A DNA stretch of 58,663 nt. Source: Frankiales bacterium. Lineage in GTDB: Bacteria > Actinomycetota > Actinomycetes > S36-B12 > CAIYMF01. Below the pieces are notes generated by a model. The model had not been told where the DNA came from and ran no database searches. It was given only the letters and a program-made list of their open reading frames with translations. Below are positions 8,326-16,490 of the stretch, piece by piece. A program made the translations under genes and the position numbers. The stretch is taken from NCBI GenBank assembly GCA_016125335.1, contig WGLY01000007.1:1-58663 (forward strand), in the 5' to 3' direction. Every line of letters begins with the position of its first letter. Position 1 is the first letter of the stretch.

Positions 8326-9164
8326 GACGCCACCCCCACGGTCGGAACCGGCGGTGGCGCGCCGGGGGCGGACGAGGTGACGGACGCCTCCGCCACCGCT
8401 GTCGGCCCGGCGACCGCCTCCGCCGTCATGCCGTGCAGGGAGCGGGCGACGACGGACACCGAGCGGATCAGGGCGGAGCGCGCGAATCGCCGTGACATCG
8501 GTTCACCGTCCGACAACACCGCCGCGGCCCCCGCGTCCCACGTGATGGTTCCGGCGAGTTCGACGCCGAGGGAGTCCGTCACCTCGTCCGCCGGGTAGGG
8601 GCGTCGTTCCCCGACCACGACCGCTGCCACGCGTCGCGTGGCCACGTGTCCGTCGTTCGTGTCGGTGAGGCGGCGGACGACCGGGCGGGCTGCGGCCACG
8701 GCGCGCAGCGACGAGGGGGTCACGAGGACAACCGCGTCCGCCCGCGCCAACAGCGGATGAGCAGCGCCCGGGACCAGGCGCCCGAGATCTGCGATCACGT
8801 GGATGTCGCGCCTCGTGCTGGCCAGCTCCGCGAGGGTCGACCACAGTCCGTCGAGCCGAGCACCCTGCACGCTGCCTGACAGGCCGGGCAGCACTAGACG
8901 GCAACCTGTCCCGTCGAGGGCGAGGCCCGCGCTCATGAGGGCGACGTCGAAGGGCTGACTGCGGGCGGCGGCGAGGGCAGCGACTCCGACGTCGGGACCG
9001 ACCGTGCCGCGCAGGAACCCGCTCGCGACATCCCCACCCATGGGGTCCGCCTCGACCATCACGACACAGTCATCGCCGGTCAGTGGCCAGGTGTAACTCA
9101 GGGCCAGCGCTGTCGTGGTGACGCCCGGGGACCCCTTCGCCGAGCACAACACGATCAGTGCCAT
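8322..9164 (-). CDS. TadZ/CpaE-like ParA-family ATPase
   Basis: The 280-residue MinD/ParA-fold protein opens with CSAKGSPGVTTTALAL. The signature Lys of a deviant Walker A is present (K10), but the P-loop Lys expected in GKT is replaced by Val. VVMVEADPMGGD resembles the second ParA motif, and VIADLGRLVP the Walker B region. TadZ proteins place the Tad apparatus at a cell site and often have atypical P-loops. ATP hydrolysis is doubtful here. It lies directly upstream of tadA with a 4-nt overlap. Confidence 0.85.
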   Translation of the reverse strand: MALIVLCSAKGSPGVTTTALALSYTWPLTGDDCVVMVEADPMGGDVASGFLRGTVGPDVGVAALAAARSQPFDVALMSAGLALDGTGCRLVLPGLSGSVQGARLDGLWSTLAELASTRRDIHVIADLGRLVPGAAHPLLARADAVVLVTPSSLRAVAAARPVVRRLTDTNDGHVATRRVAAVVVGERRPYPADEVTDSLGVELAGTITWDAGAAAVLSDGEPMSRRFARSALIRSVSVVARSLHGMTAEAVAGPTAVAEASVTSSAPGAPPPVPTVGVAS

Positions 9165-9165
9165 G

Positions 9166-9843
9166 TCAGCTCGCCCTCGGCTCGACGACCACCGCGATGC
9201 GACCGGTAGCCGCCCGCGCCGCCAAGGCCGGGCCGTCGCCAGTCGCGACCGTCACGTCGACCACGGAGACACCGTTGAGGTCGGCCGACCCGACTCGGAC
9301 CACGGTCGCCGAGATCGTCGACGGCGGTCCGGTGGGCGGGTCCGCGTCCGCCGCGGGGGTATCCACGACCAGGATCCGGTCGCCGGCCACCAGGCCGCCC
9401 GCCGGCATCCGATTGGCCGGGACAGCGAGACCGACCAGCAGCTGGCCCGCCGCAGGCGGCGCGGCCGTGGTCAGCGACGACCGCGACAGCAGCGTCCCCG
9501 CAGGCAGGTTCGTCGCGGCGGTCATCCCGACCACCGACGACTCGTCCGCGGCCGGGACGACCGCGACGCTCGAGTCGACGGACACGTCGGTCACGGCCAG
9601 GTCCGACTCCGACACGGTCGCCCCGAACGGCACGTCATGAGCGAGCACGAGGACGGGCGTGTGCTGGCCCGCGGAGCTGACCAGCCAAGCGGTCATCAGT
9701 GCGCCAAGCGCAACAAGGGCCACGCCGAGTGCCAGAAGGGCTGGACGGCGTCGGGACTTCGGGGCCACTACACGCGGGGCGGTCGGCATCGGTCGAGACG
9801 CGGTCGACTCCGCCGGGGCAGAGCCGTTCATCACCGTGGCCAT
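9166..9843 (-). CDS. SAF-domain (CpaB/RcpC-like) pilus assembly protein
   Basis: The 225-residue protein has a short cytoplasmic leader, one membrane helix (LLALGVALVALGALMTAWLV, about 35-55) and a SAF domain beginning VLVLAHDVPFGATVSESDLAVTDV. A C-terminal domain contains VPANRMPAGGLVAGDRILVV. CpaB/RcpC proteins are periplasmic or wall-side components of Flp/Tad machines that modulate pilin assembly. ATG at 9843 follows a GAGG site by 7 nt. The gene ends 1 nt before the TadZ-like gene. Confidence 0.88.
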   Translation of the reverse strand: MATVMNGSAPAESTASRPMPTAPRVVAPKSRRRPALLALGVALVALGALMTAWLVSSAGQHTPVLVLAHDVPFGATVSESDLAVTDVSVDSSVAVVPAADESSVVGMTAATNLPAGTLLSRSSLTTAAPPAAGQLLVGLAVPANRMPAGGLVAGDRILVVDTPAADADPPTGPPSTISATVVRVGSADLNGVSVVDVTVATGDGPALAARAATGRIAVVVEPRAS

Positions 9844-9874
9844 CGCTGCACCTCGCTGGGGGAAGAAGGAACGA

Positions 9875-10792
9875 TCAGGACGTCAGCACCTGCAGCTCAC
9901 CGATGCGCACGCTCGTGCGCGACACTCGCGTCACCGTCAACACGCCCGACTGCCCGCCGCCGGACCAGGCCACGCGCCACGTCGTCGTCGCGGTGACCGG
10001 GTACAACGCGCCGGGCATCGACGCCGACGACCGCACGTAGGTGTGCCCGCATGTCGGCGACGACGTGGACGGCGACGACGACGTGAACGGAGTGCCCGGG
10101 CCGTCGCACGTGACCGTGTGACCGTCGCCCATGTCCCACACGATGCGCACGGCCTGCGCGGTCGCCGACACGGTCAGGCCGGGGATGGACGCTGATGCCG
10201 AGGTCGGACCCCACGTCGACGGCGACACGGTCGTCCACATCCAGACCGGAAGCCCTACGAGTCCGGTCTTCCCCGCCGGCGGGGCCATTCCGATCACCGG
10301 GCCATCCAGCCGCATCGTGTCCAGCGCCCGCTGCGCCAATGTCGCGGGTGACACGGTCGGCCCGTACCCGTCAGGCGGGTTCGGCAGCCACACCCAGCCC
10401 CCACCAATTCCGCCGCCACCAAGGCACGTTGCGACGTACACCTGACCGTTCGGGTAGTGGCCGTTCCACACGGGATCCGTCGCGGGCGGCTGCGGCGCTG
10501 CGGCCTTGAAGTAGCAGCCCTGAGAGTTGCTCCACCAGCCCCAATTGGCGTCGTAGCAGGGAACCGCCTCATGCGTGTTGGGGACGACGCAAGCGGGCGT
10601 CCCGCCACTACCGCTGCCGCCGCCTGGGGATGGCGACGGAGACGTTCCCGGGCCCTCCACTGTGATCACGCAAACGGGCTGCGTCGGAGGACAGGTGACG
10701 CCACCGCCGCCGCCGGCGGAAGCGCTCGGAACGCCCCACACGAGCACGAGAGAGATGACACCCACCGCGACCGCAGTCGCGCGTGTCAGCAC
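9875..10792 (-). CDS. Secreted Gly-rich protein with PKD-like segment, Tad-associated
   Basis: The GTG at 10792 was chosen because it overlaps the preceding lipoprotein stop (GTGCTGA) and gives a clean Sec signal peptide ending SASA. A Gly/Pro/Ser-rich stretch, an aromatic patch (WGWWSNSQGCYF) and a C-terminal beta-rich part follow. That part contains IVWDMGDG, a CGHTY motif and YPVTATTTW, which resembles a PKD fold. No catalytic motif is visible. A surface or pilus-tip role is inferred from its place in the Tad operon. The product is 305 residues. Confidence 0.75.
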   Translation of the reverse strand: MLTRATAVAVGVISLVLVWGVPSASAGGGGGVTCPPTQPVCVITVEGPGTSPSPSPGGGSGSGGTPACVVPNTHEAVPCYDANWGWWSNSQGCYFKAAAPQPPATDPVWNGHYPNGQVYVATCLGGGGIGGGWVWLPNPPDGYGPTVSPATLAQRALDTMRLDGPVIGMAPPAGKTGLVGLPVWMWTTVSPSTWGPTSASASIPGLTVSATAQAVRIVWDMGDGHTVTCDGPGTPFTSSSPSTSSPTCGHTYVRSSASMPGALYPVTATTTWRVAWSGGGQSGVLTVTRVSRTSVRIGELQVLTS

Positions 10793-11370
10793 GTCTGATC
10801 CCGGTGAACGACGGACGTGCTGACAGCCCATCTACCGCCGCTCAAGGCGATCGTCGAATCGACGACCACTCGCGGCGCCTGACCCGGGGCAAGAGCCGAC
10901 TTCCCTGAAGCGACATAGACCGGCTTCCAGTTCGTGGAGTCGACGCAGTCAACTACGGACACGAGCCCACCTGCGCTGTCGATCGACGTCACGTGGGGGT
11001 TGAGCTCCGGCGCACCGCGCATGGCGATGCCGTTCTGGCGGAACAGCAGCAGGGTCGATTGCGCTCCCGCTAGAGCCTTGCCCTTGGCGTAGCGAGCGAG
11101 GTTCGGGTCTTGCGGCTTCGCGGGGTCCGCCTGCGATCGCGTCTGAGCCGCCCAGTAGCCGTGATACGCCGCAAGAGCCTCGTTCGCCGCCGTCGGCTCC
11201 GCGCTGCTGGTCGAGTTCGTCACCGAGTTCGATGGGCTCGGCGACGTGGTGGTCGATGAGCTACTTGGTGAGGACGGCTCGGTGCTGCAGGACGTACTGA
11301 GCATGACGAGCATGCAGGCCAGCCCGCACAGCGTGGTCATTCGCGAGCGCGAACCGCGTCGCATGTTCAT
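10786..11370 (-). CDS. Probable lipoprotein of the Tad operon
   Basis: Using the ATG at 11370 (GAGG five nt upstream) gives 194 residues beginning MNMRRGSRSR. A hydrophobic stretch then ends MLVMLSTSC, an imperfect lipobox with Cys near residue 27. A Ser/Thr-rich linker precedes a domain with AYHGYWAAQTRSQAD and a C-terminal strand-rich end. Similar Ser/Thr-linked lipoproteins of unknown function accompany actinobacterial Tad loci. The frame stays open to 11649, so an earlier start cannot be excluded. Confidence 0.7.
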   Translation of the reverse strand: MNMRRGSRSRMTTLCGLACMLVMLSTSCSTEPSSPSSSSTTTSPSPSNSVTNSTSSAEPTAANEALAAYHGYWAAQTRSQADPAKPQDPNLARYAKGKALAGAQSTLLLFRQNGIAMRGAPELNPHVTSIDSAGGLVSVVDCVDSTNWKPVYVASGKSALAPGQAPRVVVDSTIALSGGRWAVSTSVVHRDQTC

Positions 11371-11576
11371 CACCGCCTCGGCCAGCGACTCGATGAGACT
11401 TGCGGGTGCGGCGGGGGCGACCCCCGTCGTCCGAACTTTGTACCTCCCGCAACCGAGGCGCGCGACTGGTTCTTTGCGATCTTGCGGATAACTCCACGCA
11501 ACGTGACGTTGTGGATGGCGCCTGGTTGCTGAGCCGATCACTGGCGGTGACGAGGGCCGTGCGCCGGCGTGTTGGT

Positions 11577-12413
11577 TCACGACGCGGCCGCGATCGCCAC
11601 GGTGTTCGTCGCGCCATGTCGGGTTGGCGGGCTCGGCAGCCAGGAGCATCGGGTGGATCGCAAAGCGGCCGCGAGCTCTTGGTTGTGGTCGGCGCGGAAC
11701 GTAGCGTCGGTGGCGAGTCGCTGGATGAGGCCGATGTCGACTCCGCCGAGCAGCACGGTGACGAGGCGACGGACTTGCCAGCCGGGTAGGTCCAGATCTG
11801 CGGCGAGCCTCCGCCAGCCGCCGATGATGTGGGCGGTGTCGTGGTGGCGTGTCGAGCGCTCAGCGACGGCGAGTACCAGTCGTCGGGCCTGGGGTCGTTC
11901 CCAGCCGAACTCGACCAGCTGGTCGACGACGAGGTCGATGAGCGGGGAGTCATCGACCAGGGCTCGAGTCTCGGGCAGGTCCTGGAGTTCTCGGGAGAGC
12001 TCCTCGAGGCTCACCGGGGGCCGGCGGTCGTCACGGGAGGCGTGGTTCAGGCGCCATGCCTTGCGTGCCGGGATGCCCCAGGACGCGGCCATGATCTCGC
12101 CGCGTACGGCTCTGCGAGCCGTCACCCAGAGGACACCCCATGGCGAGGGCACAGTTCGGATGAGTTGGGAGTTGAGGACCTCCCAGACCGCCTGCCACGC
12201 CGTGGCTTCGGCCTGTGATGCCGTTGGCCCCCGCAGACCCTGGGCTTCGATGTGGGGAAGGACAATCGTGGCGCGGACGTGGCGGAGCAGGGTCTCGCCG
12301 GGGCTGCTGTCCCAGCCGGCGGCGTCGATGGTGTCGAGTTGGGCGAGCAGGGATGCGCGATCGCGGGTGGCGGGACGGTGTCGTCGCAGGGTTGTGCTGG
12401 AGAGCGTGGACAT
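11577..12413 (-). CDS. Sigma-factor-like / helix-rich putative regulator at head of Tad operon
   Basis: The ATG at 12413 has GGAGG six nt upstream and gives 278 residues; longer in-frame starts lack a ribosome site. The sequence around EATAWQAVWEVL and SPWGVLWVTARRAVRGEIMA has the acidic-helix/WL.ARR pattern of sigma-70 region 2. The C-terminal part has a helical WQVRRLVTVLLGG segment that could be a winged helix. I infer a divergent ECF-like or anti-terminator-like regulator, with moderate confidence. The upstream gap carries three copies of a 19-bp motif. Confidence 0.6.
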   Translation of the reverse strand: MSTLSSTTLRRHRPATRDRASLLAQLDTIDAAGWDSSPGETLLRHVRATIVLPHIEAQGLRGPTASQAEATAWQAVWEVLNSQLIRTVPSPWGVLWVTARRAVRGEIMAASWGIPARKAWRLNHASRDDRRPPVSLEELSRELQDLPETRALVDDSPLIDLVVDQLVEFGWERPQARRLVLAVAERSTRHHDTAHIIGGWRRLAADLDLPGWQVRRLVTVLLGGVDIGLIQRLATDATFRADHNQELAAALRSTRCSWLPSPPTRHGATNTVAIAAAS

Positions 12414-12689
12414 GCTCACCTCCAGGTCGGGGTTCGGACCTGGCCCACCTTGCTCACGGAGTCCGTCATCTCGTCCGCCTTGGGGGTTCACGTCTGTGAC
12501 CTGCACGAATGCCTGACGGCGGACGGGCTCGCGGCGAGACGACGGACGGAATGACGGACGTCGGGCCTGCTCGGCGGGGCAGCGGCCCGGTGATTGCTTG
12601 AGGGGGCGGACGAGATGACGGACGAGCGGCTTCGCCCGAAGCCCGCCGTAGCTGACCTGCCGATCACGAGGCCGTGATACACGCCTCGC
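12414..12689. promoter_or_regulatory. Regulatory gap upstream of sigma-like gene with 19-bp repeats
   Basis: This gene-free gap separates the sigma-like gene from the preceding operon. It holds a perfect 19-bp inverted repeat: GTCCGTCATCTCGTCCGCC at 12461-12479 and its exact complement at 12605-12623. A third copy at 12541-12559 matches the second at 16 of 19 positions. All lie 48-210 nt upstream of the ATG at 12413. They look like operators or iterated promoter elements; no canonical -35/-10 pair stands out. Confidence 0.55.
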
Positions 12690-14048
12690 CTAGATCCCGA
12701 TGGCGTCCAGGGAGATCGGCTCGAGGGCTGGAGCTGGACGCACAGACTGGTGAGTGAGCGGTCGGAGCCCCGCGTAGGCGGCCAGGACCGGCTCGATGTC
12801 AATCGCGGAAGCGTGGACGTAGCGTCCTTCGAGCTTGGCCGTGACCAGGGCGGGGCTGTCGGTGACGCGGTCGCCCTCGAGGTGGCGGGCGTGGATGAAC
12901 ACCATGCCCCGCGCGGACTGGGCGCGCAGCGCCACTCCGCTGCACGTCGCGATGTCGTGGCACGCATTCAACAGGTGCTCGGCGACCGCCGGGGCGTCGC
13001 GCCGTGGCCCGTCAGCGTGGACGCCCTTGGCGTCCCGGACCACGGGGAACGCCGCCTGGGCAGCCGCAGCAAGAGCGTGAACCTCGGCGCGTACGGCTGA
13101 GGTGACGTTCGCCGCCGAGCCCAGCCGCGACAGTTGATGCACGGCCCCGACCCAGCCGGCTCGGTCGCGAGCCAGTGAAGCCGGCCCTGTGCTGCCGAGG
13201 GTCATCGGGTCGGCGTGAGCTACCAGGTGCGTGTGCACCACGACTGCGGCCGCGGCGTACTCGGTGAGGTCGAACACGCTTCCTCGGTGCGCGTGGCGGG
13301 AGAGGTTCCACACTCCCAGCCTGAGCCTGGCCATTCGATCCTCGAGCTCGACCCTTGGGTCCCCGAGGCGCACCGGCGGGCGTGCCACGGTAATCGTGTC
13401 GAGTGATGCGGAGGTGACGGCGAACCCGAGCTCTTGGCGGGCGACCTGATGCAGCTCGTGGGCGGCTGTGTCGACTCGATCCAGCGCCGGGAGGCGTCGT
13501 GCCACCGAGCGCCACGGCAACCCAGCTTGGCCGGCTCGGAGGGCCAGATCCCGGTCGGCGGAGCACAGTGTCGACACCATGTCGGCGAGGTAGGAGTACC
13601 CCACCGCGCGGACTGCTCCGTCCGACCAGGTTGCCGCGTCCGGGGTGCGCGGCAGCCCGGTCACTGCTTCGTGCGTGGCGAGCAGGTCCCCTGCGGCTCC
13701 AAGGGCGCGTGCCGAGGCCCGCCAGGACGCGCAGGGCTGGCCGTGGCCCGCCACCGATGGCTCCGCGGGCGGACGGACGGTGGCAAGCGCCTCGACGAGT
13801 CGCAGGGCTGCCCGGTCCGAGGGACTGGTCCAGTCCGACCATGCCATCCCCTGGACGCGGCGGGGTCCTCCTACCAGGCGCTCGACGTGAAGGCGAACTG
13901 CGGCGAACATCTCGCGGTAGGCGGCAAAGGCCGCTTCGGCCGCAGGACGATCGGTGATCCGCTCCGTGACCAGGCCGAGGGAGGCCCCGGCCGTGTGTCG
14001 CTGGGCCACCCTCATCAGGTCCCCGTAGGTGGGGCGAGAGGCGCTCAC
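12690..14048 (-). CDS. Unrecognised 452-residue helical protein
   Basis: I do not recognise this family. GTG at 14048 was chosen because it overlaps the stop of the upstream gene (GTGA); a longer frame to 14231 is a shadow of that gene. The product is soluble, alanine-rich and mostly helical, with repeated segments such as AAFAAYREMFAAVRLHVERLVGG and VHALAAAAQAAF. It has no signal peptide and no nucleotide-binding motif. Its partner gene and its position upstream of the Tad regulator suggest it belongs to the same accessory locus. Confidence 0.7.
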   Translation of the reverse strand: MSASRPTYGDLMRVAQRHTAGASLGLVTERITDRPAAEAAFAAYREMFAAVRLHVERLVGGPRRVQGMAWSDWTSPSDRAALRLVEALATVRPPAEPSVAGHGQPCASWRASARALGAAGDLLATHEAVTGLPRTPDAATWSDGAVRAVGYSYLADMVSTLCSADRDLALRAGQAGLPWRSVARRLPALDRVDTAAHELHQVARQELGFAVTSASLDTITVARPPVRLGDPRVELEDRMARLRLGVWNLSRHAHRGSVFDLTEYAAAAVVVHTHLVAHADPMTLGSTGPASLARDRAGWVGAVHQLSRLGSAANVTSAVRAEVHALAAAAQAAFPVVRDAKGVHADGPRRDAPAVAEHLLNACHDIATCSGVALRAQSARGMVFIHARHLEGDRVTDSPALVTAKLEGRYVHASAIDIEPVLAAYAGLRPLTHQSVRPAPALEPISLDAIGI

Positions 14049-14455
14049 GGTCGGGGCAGCTTCAACCGGTCGAATACGCGCGCGAGACCATGTGCGACGC
14101 GGGCGAGCGCAAGGAGCTCCGCGTCGGAGAGGTCGTCCACTGCGGCAACGCCATCCGCCACCAGGCGCAATGCGTCCTGTAGGCATGCGCCCACCGCGGC
14201 GAACGGATTGGCTCGATCGCGAGGAGCGCAAGGGAGCGGCGCTGCGCTGAGCCGATCGAGCGCCGGCGCCTCCTGGTGAAGCTGATCCAGGGCGTCGCGC
14301 AGATCGAGGGCGGCCAACGTGCAGCTCAGGTCGGCATCGATGTCCGCGTCGAGCGTGAGTTCGATCAGCGCATCGTGGGCAGCCTCAATCAGAACTGAGA
14401 TCCGACGGATCAGCAGCTCGGGCGCGCGCTCGGAGCTTGCATCGACGATCGCCAT
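14045..14455 (-). CDS. Unrecognised 136-residue helical protein
   Basis: This protein is acidic and helical throughout, with segments such as LLIRRISVLIEAAHDALIELTL and DLSDAELLALARVAHGLARVF. It has no known motif. The ATG at 14455 follows a strong GGGAGGTAAGTC site, and its TGA overlaps the GTG of the 452-residue gene, so the two are translationally coupled. Similar size and composition would fit a partner protein or chaperone, but nothing in the sequence proves it. Confidence 0.7.
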   Translation of the reverse strand: MAIVDASSERAPELLIRRISVLIEAAHDALIELTLDADIDADLSCTLAALDLRDALDQLHQEAPALDRLSAAPLPCAPRDRANPFAAVGACLQDALRLVADGVAAVDDLSDAELLALARVAHGLARVFDRLKLPRP

Positions 14456-15003
14456 GACTTACCTCCCGGAGTAGGCCGCGAACGTGCCCAAGTTCCGGAC
14501 CGGGTCCTTCCGCCGTCACGCGAAGAGCAACTTCTCGGTGGATGACTCGGTCTCAGAGGGAGGTGTGCAGAAGTTGAACGCGAGGGCCAGGCATGGCCGA
14601 CTCGTCTCGAGGAGGCGCGATTGGCCGACCTGGTTGCAGCTGCGCCGCAGTGGAAATCGGGGGGGTGTAGACACCGAGGCGTTCTGGATGCGAGGGACCT
14701 CGCCGTCGAAGGCAGGTACACCTCCATGCCGGCCGGTCTGTGCAGACTGGCAGAGCGCCGCTTGGCGGCATCGGGCCCTTCCCGGAGAGCCGGAACACCA
14801 CTGGTCGGGTCGAAGAACTGGTCATGCCCGGTGCCTGGCCGGGTGCGCGGCGGCCGGCGTGAGTGCTGGCGGATAGCGCGCATGGACTGTCCGTTTATCG
14901 GTGCTTTTAGTGTTCTCAGGAGTTCCGTTGCTCGCTCTGAGTGAACTTCGGGTCTGACTGTCGGACGTGACTGCTACTTTTCTGCGAGGAAGGGGGTTCG
15001 TTA
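14456..15003. other. Divergent intergenic region, no convincing gene
   Basis: This 548-bp gap separates two divergent transcription units. The left end carries the ribosome site for the minus-strand gene and the right end the promoter and ribosome site for the plus-strand cassette. Short frames at 14484-14876 (+) and 14553-14825 (-) have no ribosome site, no homologue I recognise and an Arg/Trp-skewed composition. I treat them as chance. The rest holds nothing I can name. Confidence 0.5.
14953..14980 (+). promoter_or_regulatory. Putative promoter of the TIGR04255/HTH cassette
   Basis: TCTGAC (14953-14958) and TACTTT (14975-14980) are separated by 16 nt in a locally AT-richer stretch. They precede a GAGGAAGG ribosome site and the ATG at 15004. 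The match to a housekeeping promoter is approximate. Confidence 0.4.
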
Positions 15004-15846
15004 ATGGTCGATGTGTTGGTGACCGGAACGGACGAGTTCGACAAGCCTTTGGGTGCCCTGGTAGGGGTCTCCCGGTTGCGGCTGGAACGCACCCACATGG
15101 AAGCTGCTGTTGCGGAGGTCCGGTTCGTGCCCGGACGGGAGGAGCTGTCCGAGGCGGACGCAATCCACGTGTGGAACGGCCTGGGGAAAGCGTCCCTGCC
15201 GGTCTTTGAACGGCACACGATGAACACGGTGAATCTGACGGTCACACCCAGTGGTGCGGACCATTCCACTCAGGTTCAACATGGGTGGGTCTTGGCGACC
15301 AACGACCGGCGCACCGCTGTCACGTTGCTCCCGTCAATGGTTGTCGTCCAGACGTCCGCGTATGACCACTACTCGACGAGTCTCGGCAACCCGCTCACGG
15401 AGGCGCTGCGGCTGTTCGTCGAGGCGACCGGTGCTGCTGTCGTCCAACGCATCGGGCTGCGTTACATCAACCGGCTTCAAGACGCCGAGGCTGTGGCACC
15501 GGTGTTCTGGCAGGACCATGTTCGGCCGGCGTTCGCTGGCCCTCTCGTCGGCGAAACCGCCGCGCTGGTCGAGGCGCTCCATCAGCAGGTTCAGCTCCAG
15601 CTCGATGCGACCGCTGGTGCCCGTGTCCAAAGCGGGGTCTTCCGGGAGCAGGGCGTGGAGAGCCGGTACAGCTTTCTGGTGGATCTTGATGTGTACCGGG
15701 AGCAGGCATTGGACTTCGATGAGACGTTGATCGCGAACATGACTAGGCAGTTGAACCGGACAGCGCTCGCGTTGTTCGCACAGGTGCTCTCGGAGAAGTA
15801 CTGGGCTGAACTCGGCCCTGTCCCGGTTGAGGGGGTGGCGAGGTGA
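15004..15846 (+). CDS. TIGR04255-like protein, first gene of a three-gene cassette
   Basis: The 280-residue soluble protein has the features I associate with the sporadically distributed TIGR04255 family. These are an early EVRF strand (AAVAEVRFVPG), a middle segment with NTVNLTVTPSG, an RIGLRYINR motif near residue 160, and a C-terminal NRTALALFAQVLSEKYW helix. The family's biochemical role is unknown; members are patchily distributed and often sit near mobile or defence genes. The start has a strong ribosome site (GAGGAAGG). Its TGA overlaps the next gene's GTG. Confidence 0.75.
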   Translation: MVDVLVTGTDEFDKPLGALVGVSRLRLERTHMEAAVAEVRFVPGREELSEADAIHVWNGLGKASLPVFERHTMNTVNLTVTPSGADHSTQVQHGWVLATNDRRTAVTLLPSMVVVQTSAYDHYSTSLGNPLTEALRLFVEATGAAVVQRIGLRYINRLQDAEAVAPVFWQDHVRPAFAGPLVGETAALVEALHQQVQLQLDATAGARVQSGVFREQGVESRYSFLVDLDVYREQALDFDETLIANMTRQLNRTALALFAQVLSEKYWAELGPVPVEGVAR

Positions 15847-16490
15847 CTGCGACGACGATGGCTCGGCCCACGGGCACGTTCCCCGGGTTCGACCTGCCGG
15901 ACTGGGCAGCCCATGTCGTCAAGCGCCCGTCACCGACGAATTTGAACACCGACATCATCACCCGGGAGATAGCTGAGGTAATCGCCGCATGGGACGCGGG
16001 GACCCTCAACGCGGTCGAGGTCGCCCCGGAGTTCCCGCAGGACCCCGTCGAAGCGGTCGCGTTCATCAAGGAGCTGCTGGGCGTCTCCCAAGACGATGTC
16101 CTCAACGCGGTCGGAGTGAAGGAACGTACGTTCTTCGGTTGGAAGCAGGAAGGGCGCCGTCCCCGGACCGACAGTCTCGGGGCGCTGTGGCCGATGGTTC
16201 AGGTCGTCGGCAGGCTCAACGACATCCATCCGAGTCTCACCGCGTGGTTCCACACCAGTGACACCGCCCAGATTGCATTTCGTGCCGGAGACGTCAACGG
16301 GCTCGTGATGGCCGAGCTCGACTTCAACCGGCGCATGTTCCCGTCCGCACCAATGTTCGTCCCCGCTGACGACACCCACACCGACGACGAGCACACCGAG
16401 ACACCGACCCGCACCCGGGTCGGGTTCACGTCCGAGGATGTCGATGAGGTCCTTCTCCCCGCGAGCAGGCCACCCGGCAATGACGAGTGA
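15843..16490 (+). CDS. HTH protein with Xre/MbcA-ParS-like domain
   Basis: The GTG at 15843 overlaps the previous stop by 4 nt and yields 215 residues. Residues 73-110 (FIKELLGVSQDDVLNAVGVKERTFFGW) form a helix-turn-helix. The following LWPMVQVVGRLNDIHPSLTAWFHT...FRAGDVNGLVMAEL resembles the toxin-binding domain of Xre/MbcA/ParS antitoxins, with the canonical terminal-helix layout. The acidic Thr/Asp/Glu C-terminus is low complexity. A role as repressor or antitoxin of the cassette is inferred. No RES-domain toxin is next to it. Confidence 0.72.
   Translation: MTATTMARPTGTFPGFDLPDWAAHVVKRPSPTNLNTDIITREIAEVIAAWDAGTLNAVEVAPEFPQDPVEAVAFIKELLGVSQDDVLNAVGVKERTFFGWKQEGRRPRTDSLGALWPMVQVVGRLNDIHPSLTAWFHTSDTAQIAFRAGDVNGLVMAELDFNRRMFPSAPMFVPADDTHTDDEHTETPTRTRVGFTSEDVDEVLLPASRPPGNDE

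Noticed and set aside
14484-14876. A possible 130-codon gene in the divergent gap
   Set aside because: It has no ribosome site, no known motif and a skewed composition; it overlaps the leader of the minus-strand gene.
15843-16490. A standard RES-Xre toxin-antitoxin pair
   Set aside because: No adjacent protein of RES length or with its conserved Arg/Glu/Ser core is present; only the antitoxin-like half is recognisable.
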